Positions 17,875 to 26,900 of a stretch of 29,400 nt of DNA are shown here, one piece after another. The notes beneath the pieces were generated by a model. It saw only the letters and a program-made list of their open reading frames with translations, was not told where the DNA came from and made no database searches. Source of the stretch: Planctomycetota bacterium (lineage in GTDB: Bacteria; Planctomycetota; Phycisphaerae; WQYP01). The position numbers and the translations under genes are program-made. Positions within the stretch are counted from its first letter, which is position 1, and every line of letters starts with the position of its first letter. Where the stretch lies: NCBI GenBank assembly GCA_021852225.1, contig JAJZOA010000188.1:1-29400 (forward strand), in the 5' to 3' direction.

Positions 17875-19392
17875 ATGGCGAACGATTATATCCTGCGCAT
17901 GCAGGGCGTTACCAAACGGTTCCCCGGCGTTACGGCACTGGAAAACGTGGACTTGGAACTGCGCGCCGGTGAAGTCCTTGCCTTAATGGGAGAGAACGGG
18001 GCAGGAAAAAGCACCCTTATGAAAATTCTAGGCGGCGCCCAGCCGCCGGACGAAGGATCGCTCCATATCGACGGCCACCCCGTGGAATTCCGCCATGTTT
18101 CCGATTCGCGCCGCCATGGAATTGTTCTGGTGCACCAGGAATTGATGATGGCGTCGAACCTGGATGTGGCAGGCAATATTTTTCTGGGATCTGAACCCAG
18201 CCGCGGGGGCGTGCTGCGCCGCGGCGTCATGCGTGCGAACTCCGAGTCGCTGTTGCGGCGGGTTGGTTTAACCTGTTCGCCAGCCACGCTGGTAGGCTCG
18301 CTGACTCCGGGACAGATGCAGATGGTGGAAATCGCCAAAGCTCTTTCCCTTAAGGCGCGTATACTGATTCTGGATGAGCCGACCAGTTCGCTGACCTTGA
18401 CTGAATCGGAGCAGCTTTTCAAAATTATTGACGATTTGCGCCGCGATGGAATCGCCATTATTTATATTTCACACCGTATGGAGGAAGTCATGCGGCTGGC
18501 GGACCGCGTCATAGTTCTGCGTGATGGCAAAAGGGTGGGAGAACTGCAACGTGATCAGATTACCCAGGATAAAATCGTCTCGATGATGGTGGGCAGAGAA
18601 CTCACAAACTGGTATCCGCCACTGCGGCCCAGGCAGGATTATCCGACAATTTTGCGTGTGGAAAATTTAATTGTTCCCGGTTCTCCGTGCGCGGTGAGCT
18701 TTGACGCCGGGGCCGGGGAAATTATCGGATTTTCCGGACTCGTCGGGTCAGGCCGGACCGAGCTTATGCAGGCGATTTTCGGTGTGACTCCGCCACTGGG
18801 GGGCACCATTCACGTGGATGGCGCAATTTTCAATCCAACCTGCCCGCGGGCCGCGATTAATCACGGCATATATCTGGCACCGGAAGACCGCAAACACAAT
18901 GGGCTGGTGCTGGCGATGAGCATAGCGCAGAACATTTCCATGCCGGATATTCACAATTATCGGCCGCGCTTTTGGCTGGGGCGCCGACGGGAAACGGTCG
19001 TGGCCAGAAAGCAACTCGAATCCCTGCGGATCAAGGCATCGGGCGTGGGCCAGCGCGTGGGCAGCCTTTCGGGAGGCAACCAGCAGAAAGTGGTTCTAGG
19101 CAAATGGCTGGCTATGCGGCCCAGAATACTGATTCTCGATGAACCCACGCGCGGCGTGGATGTAGGGGCCAAAGCCGAAATATACCGTGAAATGATGCTT
19201 CTGGCCCAGCAGGGAATTACCATTTTGATGGTCAGTTCCGAAATGGAGGAAGTGCTGGGCATGAGCGATCGGATCGTCGTCATGCGCGAGCGCAGAATTG
19301 AAGGCATATTGCCGCGTAGCCAGGCCACGCAGGAACGCATTGCGTCCCTGATGACCGGCGCGGGGAATCTTGACATAAGGACCGGAGTCTGA
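17875..19392 (+). CDS. Sugar ABC transporter ATP-binding protein, double ATPase (RbsA-like)
   Basis: This 505-residue protein carries two fused ABC ATPase domains, as in RbsA/XylG/MglA. Domain 1 has Walker A GENGAGKST (39-47), Q88, the signature LTPGQ (143-147), Walker B LILDEP (D167, E168) and H200. Domain 2 has a changed Walker A with Arg in place of Lys (GSGRTE, R294), the signature LSGGNQQ (398-404), Walker B D422/E423, and Ser where the H-loop histidine would be. This asymmetry is normal for the family, in which the second site is degenerate. It powers import through the permease encoded next. The ribosome site is weak (GGA upstream of ATG 17875). Its stop shares one base with the start of the permease gene, so the two are probably translationally coupled. 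Confidence 0.95.
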   Translation: MANDYILRMQGVTKRFPGVTALENVDLELRAGEVLALMGENGAGKSTLMKILGGAQPPDEGSLHIDGHPVEFRHVSDSRRHGIVLVHQELMMASNLDVAGNIFLGSEPSRGGVLRRGVMRANSESLLRRVGLTCSPATLVGSLTPGQMQMVEIAKALSLKARILILDEPTSSLTLTESEQLFKIIDDLRRDGIAIIYISHRMEEVMRLADRVIVLRDGKRVGELQRDQITQDKIVSMMVGRELTNWYPPLRPRQDYPTILRVENLIVPGSPCAVSFDAGAGEIIGFSGLVGSGRTELMQAIFGVTPPLGGTIHVDGAIFNPTCPRAAINHGIYLAPEDRKHNGLVLAMSIAQNISMPDIHNYRPRFWLGRRRETVVARKQLESLRIKASGVGQRVGSLSGGNQQKVVLGKWLAMRPRILILDEPTRGVDVGAKAEIYREMMLLAQQGITILMVSSEMEEVLGMSDRIVVMRERRIEGILPRSQATQERIASLMTGAGNLDIRTGV

Positions 19393-20456
19393 TGCGACGT
19401 GAACTGGGTATTTTCTTTGCTGTACTGGTCATGTGCGGCTTTTTATTCTGGTGCAACCATGACTTCGGTAAAGCCGCCAATATCCTGAATGTCTCACGGC
19501 AGGCGGCCATGTTGGGAATTTTCGCCATCGGCAGCAGCTTTGTCATTATTACCGGCGGCATCGACCTTTCCGTCGGGGCGATCATCGGACTGACCGGCGT
19601 CCTGATTGCCAAAATTTCATCGCCATCCGAACATTGCCTGCACCATCCATTGTGGGTCGGCATAAGCATTGCCATGGCCGTCGCGCTTTCAATCGGTCTG
19701 ATTCAAGGCTTGCTGATTTCCAAATTAAAACTTCAGCCCTTTATCGTCACCCTGGCGGGCATGTTGCTGGTGCGCGGCCTGGCGCAAATCATTACCCACG
19801 GCGGAACGCTGGGACTTGGCACCTCGCCACTGATTAATCTTTCCACCGAAGGTCTGTTCCATTACGGCTATCATGCCATACTTGCGTATCCGGTGCTGAT
19901 TTTTATAGGGGTCATTCTTCTGGCCGGATATCTGCTGCATGGAACGGTTTTTGGCCGCTATGTTTTCGCCATCGGCGGGAACCGCGATGCGGCCCAATAT
20001 TCCGGCATTCCCGTGGATCGCGTGGAAACGCTTACATACGTTATTTCGGCGGGGCTTGCGGGCGTAGCCGGAATCTGCTACGCATCTTACATTGGCCAGA
20101 TGACTTACAACGTCGGCAATGGCTACGAGCTTAATGCCATTGCTGCGGCAGTGATCGGGGGCGTATCGTTGCGCGGCGGCGAGGGCAGCGTGCCGGGGGC
20201 TATCATCGGTTCGATCATGATGGAAGTTATTCAGAATGGCATTATTCTGTTTAAATGGGTGTATTACACTGCCGGTCAGCGCCATGTATTCCGCTTAAGT
20301 TCCAACTGGACCTATTTTATCACCGGAGCCGTGATCCTGCTGGCGGTGCTGATCGATCAGCTGGCCAACATTCTTAACAAACGTAAACGCCTGAAGCGCC
20401 AGGCACACATTGCCGCAAGCAAGCAGCCGCCCCCCGCACCGCTCGCATCGAGTTAA
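19392..20456 (+). CDS. Sugar ABC transporter permease (RbsC-like)
   Basis: This 354-residue membrane protein of the branched-chain/ribose permease family (BPD_transp_2) contains the family motif GGIDLSVGAIIGL near residue 56 and the cytoplasmic loop GGNRDAAQYSGIPV that contacts the ATPase. I estimate eight to ten membrane helices. The start ATG shares one base with the upstream TGA (19390-19392), and GGAG lies at 19384-19387. A single permease gene implies a homodimeric channel, as for ribose. The C-terminal tail is basic and proline-rich. Extra residues before the last helix (GQRHVFRLSSNW) lengthen a loop relative to RbsC. It is the last gene of the operon. Confidence 0.94.
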   Translation: MRRELGIFFAVLVMCGFLFWCNHDFGKAANILNVSRQAAMLGIFAIGSSFVIITGGIDLSVGAIIGLTGVLIAKISSPSEHCLHHPLWVGISIAMAVALSIGLIQGLLISKLKLQPFIVTLAGMLLVRGLAQIITHGGTLGLGTSPLINLSTEGLFHYGYHAILAYPVLIFIGVILLAGYLLHGTVFGRYVFAIGGNRDAAQYSGIPVDRVETLTYVISAGLAGVAGICYASYIGQMTYNVGNGYELNAIAAAVIGGVSLRGGEGSVPGAIIGSIMMEVIQNGIILFKWVYYTAGQRHVFRLSSNWTYFITGAVILLAVLIDQLANILNKRKRLKRQAHIAASKQPPPAPLASS

Positions 20457-20507
20457 GCATGGTGGTATAAAACAGCCTTATAAAAAAGGCAGCCCGTGAT
20501 GCCATCG

Positions 20508-20544
20508 GTCAGCGGCCCGGCCGCTTGACCAGTTCTGATTTTTT
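20508..20544. terminator. Probable intrinsic terminator between convergent transcription units
   Basis: GTCAGCGGC and GCCGCTTGAC (20508-20529) can pair as nine base pairs around a CCG loop, with one bulged T. A run of six T follows at 20539-20544, some 10 nt after the stem, so the fit is imperfect. It lies between the ends of the importer operon and of the minus-strand gene at 20587. Confidence 0.4.
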
Positions 20545-20586
20545 CGCGAGTATCGCGATACGCCGCGCCCGCGGCCTGGCGCTTCG

Positions 20587-22167
20587 TCATTCAGCTTTCA
20601 TAAGAGCCTGATAATGCAGCAGATGATATTGCACTCGCTTGCGTTCACGGCCCTGTAATTTTGGCATCGCCTTATTAAACCAGTAAACCGCCCTGCTTTC
20701 CAGATTCAGTTTTTCCAGACCAGTCGCGTTTCTCGCCAGCCGCCACCATGCATCACCCGCGGCCACCTGCGCCGCCGGCTGAACAGGAAGCGCCTTGTCC
20801 CGGCGAGCCGCATCGCGAATTTTTGTATTCTTCGCATGGGCAAGATACACAAGCCCTTCTTTCCATCGCCCCTCGCCAAAACAAAGATATTCACCTATTG
20901 ATTCGTTGAGTTTAGGCGTGGCCGTCCCGGCGCTGACCGCGCTCATCGCAATTGAAAAATTCGCCCGCAAGGTCTTGATCTCCGCCGCCATCTGATTCCA
21001 AACCGCCAGACGCGCGGCCGCCAGACGCGAACTTTTTGCATGGGACGCCTGCACGATGGCATCGTTAAGCAGTTTCAGCGCTTTGTGGTAATGCCCCTTA
21101 AACAGCAGTTGTACAAAGCCCTGGTTCACCAGCGGTGCGGCGCAATTGAAACACCATCGGGCCATGCGCCGCATTTCCATTGCGTAATAGGCGTTCTCCT
21201 TTTCCCGCGCCGCGGCGGTCCACCAGAGTTTAGCCTCCCGCAGTTGCGGAGCAGGCGGCATCGGCGGTTGAATGGTAAAATCCATGACGCCCAATTTCCC
21301 AATTTCCCGCCAAGTCGGGTCAGCGGATCGCACCAGATATTTTGCGCCTGCGGAAACGTAATCCTCGGTCACAATTTTGTACAACCCGACGATCTGGTTG
21401 GCCTTCGGGTCATCCGGATGGGTCAGCAGCCGCTTTTCGGCCGCCAGATATTTTTTGAGCATCGGTCGCTGATCGTGAATACGCGTCAGCAATATGCGAA
21501 ACTCAGCCGCTTGCTTGCGCTGATTGAAACGTAAGGCTAACCGTAAACCGTCGACGGCGATCTGCCTGGCTGCCGCCAGGTCGCCGGTCTGCACCGCCTG
21601 GCTCGCCCAAGTCGCGATCGCCTGCAAATTCGATGAAACAGCGTAATAGTTAAGAAATTTCGACGCCGCCCAAAGATGAACGAACTTCGCCTCTATCTTC
21701 TCCCGCTTTACCTGATAATGGGTAACCATTCGCAGAATCGCGCTTTGACCATATTGAAAAAATCCGAAAGTTCCGCTTAAACGTATGGCCAAGTCCAGAG
21801 CTACATAACAGCGAATTGGATGGGGCTGCGGATTGTTTTCAACAGCGCCGAGCTTCTGTAAAAATTGGCCGACTGTAAATCGATTGATCCTTCCACGATA
21901 TAACCCGTTAAATGTGGCCTCCAGCGTCTGACGGGCCGGGGCCTGATCCGCCTGCGGCGGAACGGGCAGTAAGATTGACTTTACGCCACTCCCCGGCGAA
22001 GGCCGAGTTGCAGGCCCATTGCGATTCACCGGTGCCGACCAACACACTCCCGGACCGCATACCATTGTCGCAGCCAATAGCAAAGGCACGGCCAAAATGG
22101 TACCCCGCAGCAAGTTTGGCCTCCGTCGATTGGGTCCGTCGGACTTGCCGTTGATCATGTTTTCCAT
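20587..22167 (-). CDS. Secreted planctomycete-type protein with two copies of a repeated helical domain
   Basis: The function is unknown. I start it at ATG 22167 because GGAAGG lies 7 nt upstream and a signal peptide then begins close to the N-terminus (hydrophobic core about 22-40, likely cleavage near WSA-P). An upstream TTG (22299) overlaps the previous stop but has no suitable ribosome site. The mature protein is rich in alanine, arginine and tryptophan and looks all-helical. Two segments, about 256-346 and 420-521, share an order of motifs: N-x-x-x-G-x-Y, a Y/G-L-x-x-L-A step, WW within an amphipathic helix, then A-x-x-W followed by helix. The second copy (IGEYLCFGEGRWKEGLVYLA; AAGDAWWRLA; RAVYWFNKAMPKLQG) matches a pattern I recall from many planctomycete secreted or kinase-linked proteins. 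It follows the dipeptidase gene by 128 nt. Confidence 0.75.
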   Translation of the reverse strand: MENMINGKSDGPNRRRPNLLRGTILAVPLLLAATMVCGPGVCWSAPVNRNGPATRPSPGSGVKSILLPVPPQADQAPARQTLEATFNGLYRGRINRFTVGQFLQKLGAVENNPQPHPIRCYVALDLAIRLSGTFGFFQYGQSAILRMVTHYQVKREKIEAKFVHLWAASKFLNYYAVSSNLQAIATWASQAVQTGDLAAARQIAVDGLRLALRFNQRKQAAEFRILLTRIHDQRPMLKKYLAAEKRLLTHPDDPKANQIVGLYKIVTEDYVSAGAKYLVRSADPTWREIGKLGVMDFTIQPPMPPAPQLREAKLWWTAAAREKENAYYAMEMRRMARWCFNCAAPLVNQGFVQLLFKGHYHKALKLLNDAIVQASHAKSSRLAAARLAVWNQMAAEIKTLRANFSIAMSAVSAGTATPKLNESIGEYLCFGEGRWKEGLVYLAHAKNTKIRDAARRDKALPVQPAAQVAAGDAWWRLARNATGLEKLNLESRAVYWFNKAMPKLQGRERKRVQYHLLHYQALMKAE

Positions 22168-22295
22168 TCCAGCACCTTCCATTGACATCAACGTGAACCC
22201 AGTTGGAGCTATTGCCTCCGACATCCAATTTGGCCAACTGGCCAGCGGCGGCCGGTCAAACCAATCACAATTACTGAATTTATCGGCATATTCGG

Positions 22296-23678
22296 TCAAT
22301 GCCCTGCCAATTTATCATAAAGAGCCGCCGCCGTGCGGATTCCGCCGTAAAAGCAGGCTAAATCCAGCTTTTCATTGGGGGCGTGCAGATTATCATCGGG
22401 CAGGCCGAAACCGACCAGCACACTGTCAATTCCCAGAATTTCCTTAAACCAAGCCACGACCGGAATGGATCCCCCTTCCCGTATCAGCACTGGAGGCTTT
22501 CCGAACCCTGTTTCCAAGGCCCCCGCCGCTGCCCGCACCGCTGGCGAATCAGATGGTGTCAGCACAGCCGGCGATGCGCTTAGACATTCCATGGAAAGCG
22601 TAACGCCTTCAGGCACCGCAGCCCGCATAAATTCCTCAAATGAGGCGCAGACCGCCGCTGGATCCTGTCCGGGCACCAGACGCATGGAAACTTTTGCTGT
22701 AGCCATACCGGGTAATACCGTTTTGGCACCAACCCCCTGATATCCGCTGGTCAGCCCATTCACGTCCAGGGTTGGTCGCGACCATCGGCGTTCCAGTGTG
22801 GAATAGCCAGCCTCGCCCGCCAGGATTTTTAATCCCAAGGCGGTCGCGAACTCCTGATCGGAAAACGGCAATTCCTTCCATTGTTGCAGGATGGCCTTTT
22901 CAGGATTGACCAGACCCTCATAAAAATGGGGAACGGTCACCCGCCCATCCCGATCATGCAAGGTGCCCAGCATCCGACAAAGTGCATTTGCCGGATTGGC
23001 CACTGCTCCGCCATAGACGCCGCTGTGCAGGTCCTGACTGGCCCCGCGCACAGTCAATTGGTAATACACCAAACCACGAAGGCCGGTTGTAATAGCCGGA
23101 ATTCCCGGGGCGAACTGGCTTGAATCACTGATAATCACCGTGGTGGCGGTTTTTAATTCCTCGCGATGACTTTCCAGCACGCGCCGCAGATTCTGCGATC
23201 CGGTTTCCTCTTCACCTTCCAGCAAAACCGTTAAACGCACTGGTAATTCAGAAGCGATCTGTTTCCACGCGACCAGCGCCGCCAGATGACAAAACACCTG
23301 GCCTTTGTCATCACTGGCGCCGCGCGCAAACAGCCGTCCATCCCGCACGACAGGCGTAAACGGCGGCGAGATCCATTGGTCCAGCGGTTCGGCTGGCTGA
23401 ACATCGTAATGCCCGTAGAACAGCACGTGCGGCGCATCCGGGCGGCACAGGCCATCGGGCGTTTGCGCCAGCACGCAGGGATGGCCTGCGGTTGGTAAAA
23501 GCCGCGTATTCATTCCGGCACCACGCAGATAAAACATGGCCCATTCCGCCGCCGCGACGGTATCTTTAAGATGCTCCGGATTGGCTGAAACACTGGGAAT
23601 GGACAACCATTGCTTCAGATCGTCCAGCCACGCCCGACGGTTTTTTTCGATCCAGATTAAAACAGTGTCCAGCATCAT
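22296..23678 (-). CDS. M20 family metallopeptidase (dipeptidase)
   Basis: This is a zinc-dependent peptidase of the M20/M25/M40 family, in the carnosinase/PepV-like dipeptidase group that hydrolyses dipeptides in the cytoplasm. The 460 residues show all core motifs: YGHYDVQP (H90, D92), GASDDKG (bridging D123), EGEEETGS (general base E157, metal E158), D185 in IISDSSQF, DLHSGVYGG in the lid domain (H218) and a final LHAPNEKL histidine. There is no signal peptide. Two ATG codons are adjacent; GGAG is 4 nt before the first and 7 nt before the second, so translation may begin at 23675. Its place in a housekeeping gene run gives no further hint to substrate. Confidence 0.93.
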   Translation of the reverse strand: MMLDTVLIWIEKNRRAWLDDLKQWLSIPSVSANPEHLKDTVAAAEWAMFYLRGAGMNTRLLPTAGHPCVLAQTPDGLCRPDAPHVLFYGHYDVQPAEPLDQWISPPFTPVVRDGRLFARGASDDKGQVFCHLAALVAWKQIASELPVRLTVLLEGEEETGSQNLRRVLESHREELKTATTVIISDSSQFAPGIPAITTGLRGLVYYQLTVRGASQDLHSGVYGGAVANPANALCRMLGTLHDRDGRVTVPHFYEGLVNPEKAILQQWKELPFSDQEFATALGLKILAGEAGYSTLERRWSRPTLDVNGLTSGYQGVGAKTVLPGMATAKVSMRLVPGQDPAAVCASFEEFMRAAVPEGVTLSMECLSASPAVLTPSDSPAVRAAAGALETGFGKPPVLIREGGSIPVVAWFKEILGIDSVLVGFGLPDDNLHAPNEKLDLACFYGGIRTAAALYDKLAGH

Positions 23679-23995
23679 GCCGCTCCATGCACATCTGTGG
23701 AAGGCCGCCCCGGCACGAAATCAAAATAACCCGACCGAGCAGCGCAGCCCTGCACGGGCCGCCATCCGGAATTGTATCGTCAGCCAAAAATCAGGCCACC
23801 CTGTCATCCGTGGCGGAAAAGACGTTCCGCCTTTGAGCGAATACTTAAACCGGCATCATGAAGCCAGAAGCGGATGTTCCAAACCCGAAAAAAAAAACGA
23901 ATTGTGATTGAAGCAGGCCCGCAGAACCGGAAAATTGCGGCAGAATAGCGAATCTATTCCGGGCCGGTCCATTTTTCCGAAGCGGCGACAACCGT
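23679..23995. other. 317-nt gap in the minus-strand gene run
   Basis: No gene is recognisable. GAATAG-CGAAT-CTATTC (23943-23959) is a perfect 6-bp inverted repeat just beyond the YlbF-like gene, but it has no T run, so I do not call it a terminator. The dipeptidase gene may have its own promoter here; I see no strong match. Confidence 0.4.
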
Positions 23996-24409
23996 TCATC
24001 CGGGGATAATCAGGCGGGATGCCGGAGGCGCCGCGGACGAAGTTTTTTCGTCTATCAGCGTGGTTTCCACCGGCTGATTTACGCCTTCAGTTATTGCGTC
24101 CTGTACAGCACGCATCAGGTCCATGTATTCAATCTGTGAGGCTATAAGCTTTTTTAAAAACGGGTGAATTGATACGCTTTGCTGCAGCGACTGAATCTTC
24201 TGCTTTTCCGAAATGTCCAGCGGCTGGCCGGAAGCTTCCTTCATTGCCAGCACTTCCATGGCGCGCTCGAACTGTTCCAGCAGACTGCGGGCACCAATAT
24301 CAAGTTCCAACTGCCGGGATAATTCGCGGTAGTTGCGGACAGGCGCCTGGCGGCCAATCACGCTTCCCAGCTTTTTTGCTTCGGTTAACAACATGTCCTG
24401 ATCAGCCAT
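23996..24409 (-). CDS. YlbF/YmcA family protein
   Basis: This 137-residue, almost entirely helical protein contains a YlbF/YmcA domain (PF06133-type) at about 5-110, with ELSRQLELDIGARSLLEQFE and KIQSLQQSVSIHPFLKKLIA as the recognisable pieces. In Bacillus these proteins form a complex (YlbF-YmcA-YaaT) that guides RNase Y in mRNA maturation and affects competence and sporulation. The role in planctomycetes is not established. I start at ATG 24409 because GGGAG lies 6 nt upstream; ATG 24427 has no ribosome site. The last 30 residues are low in complexity and end SRLIIPG. It sits between a PLP-homeostasis gene and a peptidase gene. Confidence 0.75.
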   Translation of the reverse strand: MADQDMLLTEAKKLGSVIGRQAPVRNYRELSRQLELDIGARSLLEQFERAMEVLAMKEASGQPLDISEKQKIQSLQQSVSIHPFLKKLIASQIEYMDLMRAVQDAITEGVNQPVETTLIDEKTSSAAPPASRLIIPG

Positions 24410-24590
24410 TTTCAACTCCCGAGTCACCGGTCAATCGATTAAAACAGGCCTACCAATCAGCCTGTGGTAAATCATACCCGAATTGGCGGTGGCCAACCAT
24501 CACCAGCCACCGTCTTGTTTCTGAATGTCGGCGAATTATCCGGGTGGTTTGCGCCCCATTTTGTAACTGGCAGGGATTTCGGGAAGGCCA

Positions 24591-25412
24591 TTACTGGGAG
24601 GCCTTGGCCGCCTCCGCTGGAACGCCTGGCGCAAACAACGCCGCCCCGACCCGAACAATTGTAGCCCCCTCTTCCACGGCCACTTCAAAATCGCCGCTCA
24701 TACCCATTGAAAGTTGCGTGAAGTGCGGCCCTCCGGTTTTGCGTGCCGCAATGTCCTCAAACAATTCCCGCAATCGAACAAAGGCCGGCCTGGCCTCCTC
24801 GGGATTATCCGAATGACGGGCCATGGTCATAAGCCCCATGAATTTCAAGCCTGGAACATTCGCAGTTTCTTCCGCGACGTGGAACGCGGCCATCGGAGGC
24901 ATCCCATATTTAGCCGGATCGTCTGTCGTGTTGACTTCGAGCAGAATCGGAACTCGGATGCCCCGGCGCACACCTATTTCCCCCAGCAGTTCCACCAGCC
25001 GCAGTGAATCTGCGCTGTGAATCAGGCTGGAATATGTGACCGCGGCGGCGGCCTTGTTGGTTTGCAGATGGCCGATCATGTGCCATTCAACCGGGGATTC
25101 CGACAATGCTGCGTGGCTACCTCCGTAATTGGAAGTGGAAGAGTCCTCGGCCGGGCGTTCAAGCCATGCTTTTACTTCGGTTGCGCGGACCTGAAGTTGC
25201 TGCACCCGACTTTCACCAAAACTGCGGTGACCGGCGCGAATCAGATCATAAATCTGGTCCAGACGACCGCTTTTGGTGACAGCCACCAATTTTATACCAG
25301 TTGGATCGCGACGCACGCGCGCCGCGGCCGCGGAAATCCGGGCCTGTATGCTGCGCAGGTTTGCGCTCACATCCACTCCGCCGGCTAAGTTCGTTTGCAT
25401 CATCCGATCCAT
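24591..25412 (-). CDS. YggS/PLPBP family pyridoxal phosphate homeostasis protein
   Basis: This is a single-domain alanine-racemase-like TIM barrel that binds pyridoxal 5'-phosphate and buffers its level; no enzymatic activity is known for the family. From ATG 25412 it has 273 residues. GGAGG lies 6 nt before this ATG and directly abuts the ATG at 25418, so the downstream one is preferred. K47 in LVAVTKSG is the PLP lysine. FGESRVQQ replaces the usual FGENRVQE, and EWHMIGHLQTNK and LSMGMSGDFEVAVEEGA are the remaining family motifs. An insertion rich in Ser, Gly and Glu (ERPAEDSSTSNYGGSHAALS) precedes the EWHMIG motif. It lies 140 nt after the dihydrouridine synthase gene on the same strand and may share its transcript. 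Confidence 0.93.
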   Translation of the reverse strand: MDRMMQTNLAGGVDVSANLRSIQARISAAAARVRRDPTGIKLVAVTKSGRLDQIYDLIRAGHRSFGESRVQQLQVRATEVKAWLERPAEDSSTSNYGGSHAALSESPVEWHMIGHLQTNKAAAAVTYSSLIHSADSLRLVELLGEIGVRRGIRVPILLEVNTTDDPAKYGMPPMAAFHVAEETANVPGLKFMGLMTMARHSDNPEEARPAFVRLRELFEDIAARKTGGPHFTQLSMGMSGDFEVAVEEGATIVRVGAALFAPGVPAEAAKASQ

Positions 25413-25552
25413 GCCCATCCTCCGCCGCCGGTCGGCCGCGGGTACGTTCCAACCGAATCGGTTAACCACCAATTGTAAGGTCTGCCGCCGTCGAGCGAAA
25501 CACTTCCCGGCGTTAATAAGCCGACGACAGGACCGGTTCCTGCGCCGGATTC

Positions 25553-26596
25553 TTATGCAGCCGGCGATACAAGTTCCCTTGGCGCGGCATCTGTTCCCGA
25601 ATCCAGTTGCGTCTCATGCATTTGACGCCGCCATCGCAGGAAATCATCCACTGCCGCGTCAAAATCGGCGGGGGATTCAATCAGACGCATTGCATCGCGC
25701 AGCATTCGACACGGGTTCATGTGTTTGGCATACCAACTGATGCGCTTGCGGAATTCGCAGACCGCGACCCGCTGGTTCCTAAAATGGATGAGGTTATAAA
25801 AATGGTCCCGCATCAGGCGGCATTTGGCGCCAATATCCGGCTCCGGTGGAATCACTCCGCTGGTCAGGAAGCTGTGCGTGTCACGGAATATCCAAGGTTT
25901 GGCTAATGCCGCCCGACCAATCATCACACCGGCGCAACGGGTGAAGCGAATCATATCCGCGGCATCCTGTGGTGAAAGGATATCGCCATTGCCAATCACG
26001 GGAATGCGGTCCACCGCGGCGACGACTTCCGCAATGCCCTCAAGCCGTACGCGGCCCTGAAATTTCATTTCCGTGGTGCGACCATGAATGGTAATGGCCG
26101 CAAAGCCGATCTGTTCCAGCCGATTGGCCAGAAATGGAGCGACAAGGCGCTGGTCATCCCATCCCAGCCGCATCTTTGCGGTCAGCGGCACGTCCCGGAC
26201 CACTCGCGCCACTTTTTCCGCGATGGAAAGCGTGGAATGCAGATTACACAGGAGGGCAGAGCCGCCATCACGCTTAGTGATTTTATCCACCGGGCAGCCC
26301 ATGTTGATATCCACGAGACTGGCGCCATGGTCCTGCGCCCACCGAGCGGCATCGCAGAGCTTTTCGGGATCGGCACCATACAGTTGCATGGCCAGTGGCT
26401 GGTCTTCCGGACAAGTCGCCGCAAGTTCCATAGAGCGTTTGTTTTCCCGCAGGACGCCTTCCGGGCAAAGCAGGTCAGTACATGCCAGTCCTACGCCGCC
26501 GCAGGATCTTGCCACCAGGCGAAATGAAACGTCGCAGTAGCCGGCAATGGGGGCCAGCAGCAGATTGGATTTGAGTTTCAGATTGCCTATCCGCAT
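25553..26596 (-). CDS. tRNA-dihydrouridine synthase (Dus family)
   Basis: This flavoenzyme reduces uridines in the tRNA D-loop using FMN and NADPH. I start at ATG 26596 (347 residues, MRIGNLKLKSNLLLAPIAGY), where the family normally begins. The frame extends upstream to 26740, but those residues do not resemble Dus and would overlap the promoter side of the tRNA-Leu gene. Motifs: LAPIAGYCDVSFR in place of the usual APMAGVTD-FR, catalytic C101 in DINMGCPVDKITKRDGGSALL-type context, LTAKMRLGW, TIHGRT and GVMIGRAALAKPWIF. Which uridine it modifies cannot be told. It heads the minus-strand run and lies 220 nt from a tRNA gene transcribed away from it. Confidence 0.95.
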   Translation of the reverse strand: MRIGNLKLKSNLLLAPIAGYCDVSFRLVARSCGGVGLACTDLLCPEGVLRENKRSMELAATCPEDQPLAMQLYGADPEKLCDAARWAQDHGASLVDINMGCPVDKITKRDGGSALLCNLHSTLSIAEKVARVVRDVPLTAKMRLGWDDQRLVAPFLANRLEQIGFAAITIHGRTTEMKFQGRVRLEGIAEVVAAVDRIPVIGNGDILSPQDAADMIRFTRCAGVMIGRAALAKPWIFRDTHSFLTSGVIPPEPDIGAKCRLMRDHFYNLIHFRNQRVAVCEFRKRISWYAKHMNPCRMLRDAMRLIESPADFDAAVDDFLRWRRQMHETQLDSGTDAAPRELVSPAA

Positions 26597-26776
26597 GAAA
26601 ATCTCATACTTTGGTTGACGCGGGCCGCGGGTTCTTCCAAACCAATAATGGGTATTGTAATCCGCCGGAGGCTTTCCGGTAAACCGATGTTTTATATGGG
26701 ACGCACCGTCCGCCTGCGTGAATCGATGCCGGGTCGGCAACGGGCAAAAGTCGTCGGGCGGCCAATTCTGCCGCAG

Positions 26777-26805
26777 TTGGAATTTTTAGCGCGAGCCGTT
26801 ATAGT
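26777..26805 (+). promoter_or_regulatory. Probable promoter of tRNA-Leu
   Basis: TTGGAA (26777-26782) and TATAGT (26800-26805) are spaced by 17 nt and end 10 nt before the first base of the tRNA. Confidence 0.5.
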
Positions 26806-26815
26806 AACGGCGTCC

Positions 26816-26898
26816 GCGGGCGTGGCGGAATTGGCAGACGCGCTAGATTCAGGTTCTAGTGTCCAAAAGACTTGGAGGTTCGACTCCTCTCGCCCGCA
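26816..26898 (+). tRNA. tRNA-Leu (anticodon CAG)
   Basis: Acceptor GCGGGCG pairs with CGCCCGC and the discriminator is A. The anticodon stem CTAGA/TCTAG carries loop TTCAGGT (anticodon CAG, reading CUG). The long variable arm expected of a leucine tRNA and a GGAGG-TTCGACT-CCTCT T arm follow. CCA is not encoded. Its end lies 2 nt from the stop codon of the convergent regulator gene. Confidence 0.95.
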
Positions 26899-26900
26899 GT

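Noticed and set aside
22168..22299. Upstream start (TTG 22299) of the secreted protein, overlapping the dipeptidase stop
   Set aside because: The overlap looks like coupling, but the ribosome site is only 3 nt away and the signal peptide would begin too late; ATG 22167 fits better.
26597..26740. N-terminal extension of the dihydrouridine synthase
   Set aside because: The added 48 residues do not resemble the family, which starts at MRIGNL.
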